This document shows, in pieces, positions 1 to 7,659 of a stretch of 22,667 bases of DNA (the first letter of the stretch is position 1; each line of letters starts with the position of its first letter). Made by a program: the position numbers and the translations under genes. A model generated the notes under the pieces. That model did no database searches, was not told the DNA's origin, and saw only the letters and a list, made by a program, of their open reading frames with translations. The DNA comes from an uncultured Lachnospiraceae bacterium. Lineage in GTDB: Bacteria; Bacillota; Clostridia; Lachnospirales; Lachnospiraceae. The DNA lies in contig CADCQV010000365.1 of the NCBI GenBank assembly GCA_902803625.1, forward strand, positions 1 to 22,667, read 5' to 3'.

Positions 1-240
1 ATGATGGCATTTCAGTCCCATGTATATGAGGAAAACGTCATCGCCTTCAAGTATTACCAGTTTATAGATCCCGCTTCGGAAAAGGAATTCGAATCGGGAA
101 TAAATGAGATGAAGGCTGCAGCGCTTTACGACACCGGAGTTACCGCTTCTTACGGGGATAAGCTGCTTATATTATCTACCTGTGACTATGATGAGCAGAA
201 CGGTAGATTTGTGGTGGTTTGCAAGAAGCTGGAGCCGTAA
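1..240 (+). CDS. srtB: Class B sortase, C-terminal part (cut by window start)
   Basis: The 79 residues match the end of class B sortases, membrane-anchored cysteine transpeptidases that attach sorted proteins to the cell wall. The visible stretch carries the catalytic-cysteine motif LSTC (Cys61 here) followed by NGRFVVV, whose Arg69 fits the catalytic arginine eight residues after the cysteine. The preceding TGV...DKLLILSTC arrangement is typical of the family. Sortase B proteins are usually 220-300 residues with an N-terminal membrane anchor and a catalytic His upstream, neither of which is present, so the ATG at base 1 is almost certainly internal and the gene begins outside the window. A repeat cluster starts directly after the stop codon. 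The family is clear; the subclass (B) is judged from sequence resemblance. Confidence 0.85.
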   Translation: MMAFQSHVYEENVIAFKYYQFIDPASEKEFESGINEMKAAALYDTGVTASYGDKLLILSTCDYDEQNGRFVVVCKKLEP

Positions 241-449
241 GATCCTTCGCTTCGCTCAGGATGACAGTGGGGGCTCTAATACAGGATGACAGTGGGGGCT
301 CTGCACACAGAATGACATTGGGGGCTCCACACAGGATGACAGTGGGGGTCTCCAATACAGGATGACAGTGGGGGCTTTGCACACAGAATGACATTGGGGG
401 CTCCACCGGTGCCGTTAGGTTAGTGTCATTCTGAGCGAAGCGAAGAATC
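241..449. repeat. Inverted-repeat-bounded repeat cluster
   Basis: The gap between the sortase gene and metH is filled by repeats. A left arm at 241-266 (starts GATCCTTCGCTTCGCTCAGG) and a right arm at 424-449 are reverse complements over 26 bases with only two differences. Between them lie the tandem units listed separately. Each arm can fold on itself: ATCCT pairs with AGGAT in the left arm and ATTCT with AGAAT in the right arm. Related arms occur at 6161-6187, 7609-7645 and 18427-18498. No ORF with coding character is present. A perfect 12-bp palindrome CTTTTCGAAAAG overlaps the right edge at 449-460. Confidence 0.85.
257..409. repeat. Tandem array of six 24-26 bp units
   Basis: Six head-to-tail units start at 257, 282, 308, 332, 358 and 384. 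Each begins CAGGATGACAGTGGGGG or CAGAATGACATTGGGGG. The order of variants is G-type, G-type, A-type, repeated once, so the array also reads as two copies of a three-unit block of about 75 bp (257-331 and 332-406). The first ten bases of each unit equal the inner tip of the flanking arms, so the array probably grew from the arm tip. Confidence 0.9.
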
Positions 450-480
450 TTTTCGAAAAGCAGCTGACTGTAGAGGATAT

Positions 481-2979
481 ATGACAAAGGATGAATTTAA
501 GAGCTTAACTGAAGAAGGGATACTTTATCTGGACGGAGCCACAGGTTCAAATCTCCAGAAGCGCGGCATGCCATCGGGGGTCTGTCCCGATCTCTGGATT
601 TCGGAAAATCCGGAGGTCCTTATTGGTCTGCAGCTTGAATATTTAAGAGCCGGTTCACGTGTCGTTTATGCTCCAACATTCACTGCAAACAGGATAAAGC
701 TTTCGGAATTCGGTATCGAGGAGCGGCTGGAGGAGCTGAATAAGGCTCTTGTGGCCGGGTCTAAAGAGGCGAGAGAACGTTTCTATAAGGAAAAACCGGA
801 TGCAAAACCTGTTTTTATTGCCGGAGATATCACAATGACCGGCCGGAGCCTTAAGCCGGTGGGAGACCTTGATTTTGAGGAGCTGGTGGATATATATAAG
901 GAGCAGATATCCGCTTTGGAAAGGGCAGGAGCCGATCTTCTCGTGGTAGAGACCATGATGAGCCTGCAGGAGACCAGGGCTGCGGTCATTGCCTGTAAGG
1001 AGACCTGTGAGCTTCCGGTTATCGCGACTCTTACCTTTGAAAGATCCGGAAAAACCCTTTTCGGGACCGATCCCCTGACGGCACTTATCACGCTGCAGTC
1101 GCTCGGTGTCTCTGCCTTCGGTATAAACTGTTCCATGGGACCCGGTGAAATGGAGGAAATGTTTAAGGGCATTATCCCCTATGCCGAAATACCTCTTATC
1201 TGTAAGCCGAATGCAGGACTTCCTGAGCTTGATAAGAACGGAAATACCGTTTATAATCTTGACCCTTACGGATTTGCCGCAGGAATGGAGAGGATAGCCT
1301 CACTCGGAGTCGGGATACTGGGAGGCTGCTGCGGCACCACACCCGGGCACATAAGTGAGCTTGTAAAGCATACCTTAAATAATTCCCCGGACAGGACTTT
1401 TAGAATTACGGACTCACAGAAAAAATATGTGCTTACGAGTGAGAGGAGTACCTTAAGCTTCGGACTCGATGACAGGTTCTTTATCATCGGGGAACGGATA
1501 AATCCGACCGGAAAGAAGGCACTGCAGACCGAATTGAAGGAAAATTCCTTTGATATGGTGCTGAACTTCGCGGAGGAACAGGAAGACAAAGGGGCAAAGG
1601 TTCTGGATATAAATATGGGAATGAGCGGGGTGGATGAAAAGGCCCTTATGCTCTCCGCGATCGAGAAGGTTACGGAGGCTTCAAGCCTTCCCTTATCCAT
1701 AGACACGAGCCATGTGGACATAATGGAGGCGGCTCTTAGGCGTTATCCCGGACGGGCTCTCATAAATTCCGTTTCCCTGGAGGAAAAGAAGTGCAGACCG
1801 TTATTTGAGCTTGCCGCAAAGTACGGTGCCATGTGCATACTTCTCCCCTTAAGCGATAAGGGGATACCGGAGAATGCCGAAGAAAAGACCGCTATCATAA
1901 ATAAGCTCGTGGAATTAGCGAAGTCATACGGCTTAAGGGACAGGGATCTCGTGGTTGACGGTCTCGTCGGAACCGTGGGTGCGAATAAAAATGCGGCTAT
2001 AGAAACCCTTGACACCATCAGATACTGTCATGACGAGCTGAAGCTCGCAACCGTCTGCGGCTTATCCAATATTTCCTTCGGACTTCCGGAACGTATACTT
2101 GTGAATTCCGCCTTCCTTACCATGGCAGTATATGCGGGCCTTACCATGGCCATAGCAAATCCCGTACAGCAGCGTATAGTGGTATCCGCATTGTCCTCAG
2201 ACCTTCTTCTCGGAAAGAAGGATGGAGATACCGCATATATTGAGTATATGGAGAGCTATGAAGGGGAGGAGGCTGCTCCCCCTAAGGAAAAAAAGAAGAC
2301 GGAAGCAGAGTCCGGGGGAGACAGCAGCGGTATCACGGATCCCATATTTGAAGCCGTGGTAAAGGGTAAGCGCTCGCTCGTACCGGCCCTGGTAAAAGAA
2401 GCCCTCGAAAGGGGAGATAAGAGCGGCGACATCTTAAATAATTCCCTCCTTCCCGCTATAAATAAGGTGGGAGAGCTTTTTGACAAAAAGAAGTACTTCC
2501 TGCCCCAGCTCATTGCAAGCGGAGAAGCCATGAAAAACGGTGTGGATATACTGGAGCCTTATTTAAGAAAGGGCAGCTCATCCTCAAAGGGTGCCCCGAA
2601 TATAGTCATAGGGACTGTAAAGGGTGATATCCATGACATCGGAAAGAACCTCGTCATATTGATGCTTAAAAACCATGGCTTCAATGTCACGGATCTCGGA
2701 AAGGATGTTTCCAAAGAGGAGTTCCTCGAGGCCGCAGTTAAGTATAAGGCTGATATCATAGGAATGTCGGCGCTTATGACGACCACAATGACCGAGATGA
2801 AAAATGTGATAGATTATACGAAAAAAAACGGCTATAAGGGTAAATATATGATAGGCGGAGCGGTTATCACCGGGGAATACGCGGAAGAGATCGGAGCCAC
2901 ATATTCAACCGATGCCGCGGATGCGGTCCGGGCGGCGAAGGAGATCTTAAAGTCTTATTATACAGAGGAGATAAAATGA
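481..2979 (+). CDS. metH: Cobalamin-dependent methionine synthase without reactivation domain
   Basis: The 832-residue protein transfers the methyl group of 5-methyltetrahydrofolate to homocysteine through cobalamin, making methionine in the cytoplasm. Domains in order: homocysteine-binding barrel (about 1-300) with zinc ligands Cys217 (GINCSMGP) and Cys283-Cys284 (GGCCGTTP); pterin-binding barrel (about 325-600) starting near FFIIGERINPTG; a charged linker; a helical cap (about 625-690); and the cobalamin-binding Rossmann domain with GDIHDIGKN, where His718 is the lower axial ligand. The protein stops there. The AdoMet-binding reactivation domain of E. coli MetH (about 1,227 residues) is absent, as in many clostridial forms. 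AGAGGAT lies just upstream of the ATG. The stop overlaps the next start by four bases (ATGA), implying translational coupling to ilvB. Confidence 0.95.
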   Translation: MTKDEFKSLTEEGILYLDGATGSNLQKRGMPSGVCPDLWISENPEVLIGLQLEYLRAGSRVVYAPTFTANRIKLSEFGIEERLEELNKALVAGSKEARERFYKEKPDAKPVFIAGDITMTGRSLKPVGDLDFEELVDIYKEQISALERAGADLLVVETMMSLQETRAAVIACKETCELPVIATLTFERSGKTLFGTDPLTALITLQSLGVSAFGINCSMGPGEMEEMFKGIIPYAEIPLICKPNAGLPELDKNGNTVYNLDPYGFAAGMERIASLGVGILGGCCGTTPGHISELVKHTLNNSPDRTFRITDSQKKYVLTSERSTLSFGLDDRFFIIGERINPTGKKALQTELKENSFDMVLNFAEEQEDKGAKVLDINMGMSGVDEKALMLSAIEKVTEASSLPLSIDTSHVDIMEAALRRYPGRALINSVSLEEKKCRPLFELAAKYGAMCILLPLSDKGIPENAEEKTAIINKLVELAKSYGLRDRDLVVDGLVGTVGANKNAAIETLDTIRYCHDELKLATVCGLSNISFGLPERILVNSAFLTMAVYAGLTMAIANPVQQRIVVSALSSDLLLGKKDGDTAYIEYMESYEGEEAAPPKEKKKTEAESGGDSSGITDPIFEAVVKGKRSLVPALVKEALERGDKSGDILNNSLLPAINKVGELFDKKKYFLPQLIASGEAMKNGVDILEPYLRKGSSSSKGAPNIVIGTVKGDIHDIGKNLVILMLKNHGFNVTDLGKDVSKEEFLEAAVKYKADIIGMSALMTTTMTEMKNVIDYTKKNGYKGKYMIGGAVITGEYAEEIGATYSTDAADAVRAAKEILKSYYTEEIK

Positions 2980-4604
2980 ACGGAGCGGATGCTATTGCAA
3001 AATGTCTGGTTAAGGAGGGGGTGGATACGATCTTCGGTTATTCCGGGGTGGCCATTGATCCCTTCTGGAACAGTGTCGGAAAGGAAAAAATAAAAGCCGT
3101 GCTTGTCCGCACGGAACAGAATGCGGGGCATGCGGCAAACGGCTATGCCAGAACCCTTGGAAAGGCCGGGGTCTGTGCAGTGACAAGCGGGCCGGGTGCA
3201 ACAAATCTTTTAACCGGTATAGCGACGGCCTATGCGGATTCCATACCCTTAGTCTGTATCACGGGTCAGGTGAATACCGATCAGATCGGGTCCGATGTAT
3301 TTCAGGAAGCGGATGTTACCGGGGCTGCGGAGTCCTTTGTAAAATACAGCTATCTTATCAGGGAGGTAAAGGATATCCCCCGTATAATACATGAGGCTTT
3401 CTTTGTGGCATCCACTGGGCGGAGGGGTCCGGTACTTATCGATATTCCGATGGATATACAGCTTAGGCGTATTCCGGATTTTGAATATCCTCTTGAGGAA
3501 CCCAAAATGAGAACCTACAAGCCCACGGTAAAGGGGAACGCCGTGCAGATAAAGAAGGTGATAAAGGTTCTTGAAAACGCGAAGAAGCCCCTTATTATCG
3601 CAGGCGGTGGGGTTTTTCTGTCCGGAGCGAAGAAGGAGGTCCGTTCCTTTGTGGAGAAGCATTCCGTTCCGGTAGTGTCCACAATGATGGGACTCGGGGT
3701 ACTGCCAAGTGACCATCCTCTGTACTACGGCATGGTGGGAAATAACGGAAACGCCATTGCGAACCGGGCCTTAAGGGAGTGCGATACTCTCATGATGGTG
3801 GGGGCAAGGGTAGCTGACAGGGCCGTGGCCGCTCCCAATATGACCTTTGACGGGAAGGTTCTTATACATATGGATGTGGATCCGGCCGAGATAGGTAAGA
3901 ATGTGGGTCCGACCATTCCGATTGTAGGGGATATTAAGCATATTTTCCTTGATTTCCTTGAGGCCGAATTTGAGACGAGGCATGACACCTGGGTCAATAT
4001 GCTGGATCTTTACAGGGATTCCATGAAGGAGGAACGTCATTCCTCCAGGGATTTCGTAAATCCCCAGAGCTTCGTCCATAAGCTCTCCCTTGCAATGAAG
4101 GATACCAGCGTCTATGTGGCCGATGTGGGGCAGAACCAGCTCTTCTCCTGCAGAAATATTATATTACGGGATAGGACCAAGTTTTTTACCAGCGGAGGGA
4201 TGGGCACCATGGGCTACTCAATACCCGCCGCAATGGGAGTAAAGGCCGCGGAGCCCGGAACCCAGGTGGTTGCGGTATGCGGGGACGGTTCGTTCCAGAT
4301 GAGTATGATGGAGCTTGCCACCATAAACCAGTTTAAGTTTCCGATAAAGATCGTGGTCATGAGAAACCGCTATCTCGGGCTTGTCAGGGAACACCAGCAT
4401 CATAATTACAATGATGAATATATTATGGTCTTTATCGGGGAGGAGCCGGAGCTTTCAAAGATCGCTGAGGCCTACGGTGTCGGGTACTTAAGAGCCGACA
4501 ATATGGACGGTATCGATGAAAAGATCGAGGAATTCCTGTCTGATGACAAAACCGTTATTTTCGAGGTCAGCATAGATCCGGAGGAAAATGTAATGTCTGA
4601 GTAA
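2976..4604 (+). CDS. ilvB: Acetolactate synthase, large (catalytic) subunit
   Basis: This thiamine-diphosphate enzyme condenses two pyruvates to acetolactate, or pyruvate with 2-oxobutyrate, at the start of branched-chain amino acid synthesis. At 542 residues it has the full three-domain layout: PYR domain with activating Glu47 (RTEQNAGHAANGYAR), central domain, and PP domain with the Mg/ThDP motif GDGSF at 436-440 running to VVMRN. The stretch DVFQEADVTG...VKDIPRIIHEAF is strongly acetolactate-synthase-like, and the regulatory subunit follows. Odd points: the usual GYPGG near residue 21 reads GYSGV, the His before the catalytic Glu is Thr46, and the position of the conserved Trp in VRQWQ is His473 (LVREHQ). 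The start overlaps the metH stop by ATGA. A related ThDP enzyme is possible but less likely given the small-subunit gene. Confidence 0.9.
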   Translation: MNGADAIAKCLVKEGVDTIFGYSGVAIDPFWNSVGKEKIKAVLVRTEQNAGHAANGYARTLGKAGVCAVTSGPGATNLLTGIATAYADSIPLVCITGQVNTDQIGSDVFQEADVTGAAESFVKYSYLIREVKDIPRIIHEAFFVASTGRRGPVLIDIPMDIQLRRIPDFEYPLEEPKMRTYKPTVKGNAVQIKKVIKVLENAKKPLIIAGGGVFLSGAKKEVRSFVEKHSVPVVSTMMGLGVLPSDHPLYYGMVGNNGNAIANRALRECDTLMMVGARVADRAVAAPNMTFDGKVLIHMDVDPAEIGKNVGPTIPIVGDIKHIFLDFLEAEFETRHDTWVNMLDLYRDSMKEERHSSRDFVNPQSFVHKLSLAMKDTSVYVADVGQNQLFSCRNIILRDRTKFFTSGGMGTMGYSIPAAMGVKAAEPGTQVVAVCGDGSFQMSMMELATINQFKFPIKIVVMRNRYLGLVREHQHHNYNDEYIMVFIGEEPELSKIAEAYGVGYLRADNMDGIDEKIEEFLSDDKTVIFEVSIDPEENVMSE

Positions 4605-4615
4605 GCAAAATGTAA

Positions 4616-4644
4616 CTATTCAGAATCCGAAGGGTTCTGAATAG
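4616..4644 (+). other. Strong hairpin between ilvB and ilvN
   Basis: CTATTCAGAA (4616-4625) and TTCTGAATAG (4635-4644) are perfect inverted repeats. The stem extends inward by three more pairs (one G-U) to a three-base GAA loop. No T-run follows, so this is not a standard intrinsic terminator. It sits about 40 bases before the small-subunit start and could be an mRNA processing or stabilising element, or one that tunes subunit ratio; that role is inferred. Confidence 0.7.
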
Positions 4645-4684
4645 ATACTGCGAAATAATAATTTTCAGGAAAAAGAAGGTCCCT

Positions 4685-5164
4685 ATGAAAAAAATCTATT
4701 CCGTACAGGTTGAAAACAGATCCGGCGTTTTATCAAAGGTTGCAGGGCTTTTTGCGAGAAGAAGCTTTAATATCGATTCATTGGCGGTCGGAGAGACCGA
4801 GGACAAAAACATATCCTGCATGACCATTGTGTCAAGCGGTGATGACCGGACTCTCGAGCAGATAGAGAAGCAGCTCAATAAAAAGCTGGATGTCATAAAG
4901 ATAAAGACCTTTGAGGAGCAGGAGGCCATCAACCGGGAGCTAATGCTTATCAAGGTTAAGTACAATAAGTCAAACCGTAAGGAGATAATGGAGACCTGTC
5001 AGGCTATGAAGGCGGATATCGTGGACATGAGCAAGTACCATATCATGATCCAGATCTGTGATACGCCGGAACGGACAGAGCACTTCGTAAAGCTTCTTTC
5101 CGGGATCAGCATAGTTGAGCTTGCCCGCACCGGCACTCTGGCGCTGTCCAAGTGCGAAATGTGA
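4685..5164 (+). CDS. ilvN: Acetolactate synthase, small (regulatory) subunit
   Basis: The 159-residue protein is the ACT-domain regulatory partner of IlvB; it stimulates the catalytic subunit and confers valine feedback. The N-terminal ACT domain (about 1-75) contains VENRSGVLSKVAGLFARRSFNIDSL, here split by a typical glycine-rich turn and followed by the usual NISCMTIVSSGDD strand. The C-terminal domain (about 80-159) starts at RELMLIKVKY and ends in ELARTGTLALSK, both typical of IlvN/IlvH. Length equals the family norm of about 160. It lies 80 bp after ilvB with a hairpin in the gap; the ribosome binding site AGAAGG precedes the ATG. Assignment is secure; ilvN versus ilvH is a naming choice. 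Confidence 0.95.
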   Translation: MKKIYSVQVENRSGVLSKVAGLFARRSFNIDSLAVGETEDKNISCMTIVSSGDDRTLEQIEKQLNKKLDVIKIKTFEEQEAINRELMLIKVKYNKSNRKEIMETCQAMKADIVDMSKYHIMIQICDTPERTEHFVKLLSGISIVELARTGTLALSKCEM

Positions 5165-5188
5165 GACAGGAAAACGGGAAAATTCTCA

Positions 5189-5217
5189 TTGTATATAGCC
5201 GGAAAATATTTTATAAT
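5189..5217 (+). promoter_or_regulatory. Sigma-A-type promoter for nfnA
   Basis: TTGTAT (5189-5194) and a perfect TATAAT (5212-5217) are separated by 17 bases. Transcription would start near 5224, giving a leader of about 40 bases before the ATG at 5264, which has GGAGAG upstream. The -35 box is only a partial match. Confidence 0.65.
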
Positions 5218-5263
5218 GGTTCCTTGTAAATCTAAAATCAGGAACAGACAGGAGAGAACGTAG

Positions 5264-6145
5264 ATGTTTAAAATCCGGGAAGCCGTGATGCTCTGTGAGA
5301 ATATCTGCAAGCAGGTAATAGAAGCACCACGGATCGCAAAGACCTGTGAGCCGGGTCAGTTTGTCATAGTCCGTTCAGACGAGACTGCGGAGCGTGTTCC
5401 GCTCACCATAAGCGATTATGACAGAGAAGAAGGCACAGTTACCATTACGACACAGATAATAGGAGCTTCCTCCTACAAGCTTTCCCAGTTTAAGACCGGT
5501 GATTACATAGCCGATATCACCGGACCCTTGGGAAAACCTTCGGAATTCGTGGAGGAGCCCATAGAGGAGGTACGAAAGAGAAGATATCTCTTTGTCGGGG
5601 GCGGTCTCGGCACCGCGCCGGTTTATCCCCAGGTCAAATGGTGCAGGGACAATAACGTTGAATTTGACGTTGTCATAGGATGCAAGACAAAGGAGCTCCT
5701 CATAATGGAAAAGGAATATGAGGAGGTGGCGGGAGAGCATTATCACCTGACCACTGACGACGGCTCCTATAAGCATAAGGGTATGGTAACGAGCGTTATG
5801 GAAGAGCTTATCGCCGCAGGAAACCACTATGATGTTTGCGTGGCCATAGGACCTATGATCATGATGAAGTTTGCGGCAAAGACTGCCCTTGACGCAGGGA
5901 TACATACCATCGTTTCCATGAACCCCATTATGGTTGACGGTACCGGAATGTGCGGTGCCTGCAGACTTGTTGTGGACGGTGAGGTTAAGTTTGCCTGTGT
6001 GGACGGTCCTGAATTTGACGCTGCCAAGGTTGACTTTGACGGGGCTATGAAGCGTATGGCGCTTTATAAGACCGAGGAGGGAAGAGCCTTTCTCAAGGCG
6101 AAGGAGGGCGACACCCACCACGGAGGTTGCGGAAACTGCAATTAA
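5264..6145 (+). CDS. nfnA: NfnA-type ferredoxin-NADP+ reductase subunit alpha
   Basis: The 293-residue flavoprotein matches the small subunit of NADH-dependent reduced ferredoxin:NADP+ oxidoreductase (also annotated as sulfide dehydrogenase or ferredoxin-NADP+ reductase alpha). An FAD-binding beta barrel (about 1-100, with RVPLTISDYD) is followed by a nucleotide-binding domain starting at FVGGGLGTAPVYPQ (about 110-123). The [2Fe-2S] site is DGTGMCGACR...FACVDGPEFD with Cys230, Cys233 and Cys245; Asp225 fits the Asp ligand known in this family. The C-terminus HHGGCGNCN is also characteristic. The partner subunit follows after 71 bp. In the complex this subunit binds NAD(H); the pair bifurcates electrons between ferredoxin, NADH and NADPH. 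A promoter and GGAGAG site precede the ATG. Confidence 0.9.
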   Translation: MFKIREAVMLCENICKQVIEAPRIAKTCEPGQFVIVRSDETAERVPLTISDYDREEGTVTITTQIIGASSYKLSQFKTGDYIADITGPLGKPSEFVEEPIEEVRKRRYLFVGGGLGTAPVYPQVKWCRDNNVEFDVVIGCKTKELLIMEKEYEEVAGEHYHLTTDDGSYKHKGMVTSVMEELIAAGNHYDVCVAIGPMIMMKFAAKTALDAGIHTIVSMNPIMVDGTGMCGACRLVVDGEVKFACVDGPEFDAAKVDFDGAMKRMALYKTEEGRAFLKAKEGDTHHGGCGNCN

Positions 6146-6160
6146 CCCGACTTTGGGAAA

Positions 6161-6187
6161 GATCCTTCGCTGACGCTCAGGATGACA
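6161..6187 (+). repeat. Single arm of the interspersed ATCCT/AGGAT repeat
   Basis: Reads GATCCTTCGCTGACGCTCAG followed by GATGACA, matching the left arm at 241-266 except in the loop. ATCCT and AGGAT can pair. It begins 15 bases after the nfnA stop and lies inside the nfnA-nfnB gap. Confidence 0.8.
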
Positions 6188-6216
6188 TACTTTAAGAAAT
6201 ATGAAAGGATAGACAG

Positions 6217-7605
6217 ATGGCTGTTGATATGTTAAAGAAAGTACCCGTCCGTGAACAGGATCCTGCAAAACGGGCGCGGAATTTTGATGAGGTCTGCCTC
6301 GGATACAACAGGGAAGAGGCAATGAGCGAATCGGAGCGCTGCCTTAACTGCAAGAATGCACGATGCATAGAGGGCTGCCCCGTTTCCATAAATATTCCCG
6401 CATTTATACAGGCTGTAAAGGAGGACGATGTAAAAAAGGCTGCAGGCATAATCGCCGAATCCAGCGCACTTCCCGCTGTATGCGGAAGGGTCTGCCCCCA
6501 GGAGAGCCAATGTGAGGGAAGATGCGTCCGGGGTATCAAGGGAGAGCCGGTCTCCATCGGAAAGCTTGAACGCTATGTTGCCGATACCGCAAGGGAAATG
6601 GGAATAAAGCCCGAGGTAAAGGCCGAAAAGAAAAATAAAAAGGTGGCTGTCATAGGCTCAGGTCCCTCGGGACTTACCTGTGCAGGAGATCTTGCAAAAT
6701 CAGGTTATGACGTTACCATTTTTGAGGCTCTGCATAAGGCGGGAGGAGTGCTGGTATACGGTATTCCGGAATTCCGTCTTCCGAAGGAGAAGGTGGTTGC
6801 TCCCGAGGTTGCCAATGTGGAGGCACTCGGAGTAAAGATAGAGACCGATGTGGTTATCGGAAAGTCCACCACCGTGGATGCCCTTCTCAATGATGAAGGC
6901 TTTGATGCTGTATATATCGCATCCGGCGCGGGACTTCCCAAATTTATGAATATTCCCGGAGAACAGGCTCTCGGAGTTTATTCCGCAAATGAGTTCCTGA
7001 CCCGGAATAACCTTATGAAGGCATACAGGGATGATTACGACACGCCTATTGCCAGAGGAAAGAAGGTTGTCGTGGTGGGAGGCGGCAATGTCGCCATGGA
7101 TGCTGCCCGTACAGCCCTCCGTCTGGGTGCCGAGGTGCATGTGGTATACAGAAGATCCGAGGCGGAGCTTCCCGCAAGAGTCGAGGAGGTACATCACGCC
7201 AAGGAAGAGGGCATCATTTTTGATCTCCTTCAGAATCCGGTTGAGATACTGGAGGATGAGAATGGATGGGTCCGCGGAATCAGGGTTATAAAGATGGAGC
7301 TTGGAGAGCCTGATGAGTCAGGAAGAAGAAGCCCTGTTGAGATACCCGGCTCCGAATATGAGATAGAGTGCGATACCGTCATAATGTCACTGGGCACAAG
7401 CCCCAATCCGCTTATTTCAAGTACTACAAAGGGACTTGAGACCAACAGGAGAAAGTGCATTGTGGCTGATGAGGAGACCGGTGCCACCAGCAAGGAGAAG
7501 GTTTATGCGGGCGGCGACGCGGTTACAGGTGCTGCCACCGTTATACTGGCCATGGGCGCCGGCAGGGCAGCTGCAAAGGGCATTGATGAATATCTGAGTA
7601 ACTGA
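6217..7605 (+). CDS. nfnB: NfnB / glutamate synthase small-subunit-type flavoprotein
   Basis: The 462-residue protein belongs to the GltD-like family, often annotated as homotetrameric NADPH glutamate synthase (gltA). Next to nfnA it is best read as the large Nfn subunit, which binds NADP(H) and the bifurcating FAD. The N-terminal iron-sulfur domain has CLNCKNARCIEGCP (Cys42, 45, 50, 54) and CGRVCPQESQCEGRC (Cys89, 93, 99, 103), matching two [4Fe-4S] clusters. The FAD motif is GSGPSGL (147-153) and a second dinucleotide site is VVVGGGNVAMDAARTALRLG (about 285-305). The C-terminal YAGGDAVTGAATVILAMGAG is the usual FAD-closing motif. No large GltB-like subunit is present. AAAGGAT lies upstream of the ATG. 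Family is certain; the Nfn role follows from the neighbour. Confidence 0.9.
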   Translation: MAVDMLKKVPVREQDPAKRARNFDEVCLGYNREEAMSESERCLNCKNARCIEGCPVSINIPAFIQAVKEDDVKKAAGIIAESSALPAVCGRVCPQESQCEGRCVRGIKGEPVSIGKLERYVADTAREMGIKPEVKAEKKNKKVAVIGSGPSGLTCAGDLAKSGYDVTIFEALHKAGGVLVYGIPEFRLPKEKVVAPEVANVEALGVKIETDVVIGKSTTVDALLNDEGFDAVYIASGAGLPKFMNIPGEQALGVYSANEFLTRNNLMKAYRDDYDTPIARGKKVVVVGGGNVAMDAARTALRLGAEVHVVYRRSEAELPARVEEVHHAKEEGIIFDLLQNPVEILEDENGWVRGIRVIKMELGEPDESGRRSPVEIPGSEYEIECDTVIMSLGTSPNPLISSTTKGLETNRRKCIVADEETGATSKEKVYAGGDAVTGAATVILAMGAGRAAAKGIDEYLSN

Positions 7606-7608
7606 TCG

Positions 7609-7645
7609 GTGTAATCCTTAAGTAGCGTTAGCGACGAAGGATCTT
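7609..7645 (-). repeat. Diverged copy of the interspersed repeat
   Basis: Reading the minus strand, AAGATCCTTCGTCGCTAACG is followed by CTACTTAAGGATTACACC, resembling the arms at 241-266 and 6161-6187 with changes in the middle and tip. It fills most of the gap between nfnB and the zinc-ribbon gene. The match is weaker than for the other copies. Confidence 0.5.
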
Positions 7646-7659
7646 ATGAGGATAATGAT

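Noticed and set aside
257..409. CRISPR array
   Set aside because: Units are contiguous 24-26 bp repeats with no unique spacers, and no cas genes are nearby.
176..487. Minus-strand open frame of 103 codons over the repeat cluster
   Set aside because: It is produced by the tandem repeats, has no homology I recognise, and lies antisense to the sortase end and metH start.
6217..7605. True glutamate synthase
   Set aside because: No large GltB-type subunit is present, and the direct neighbour is the NfnA partner, so the Nfn assignment explains both genes better.
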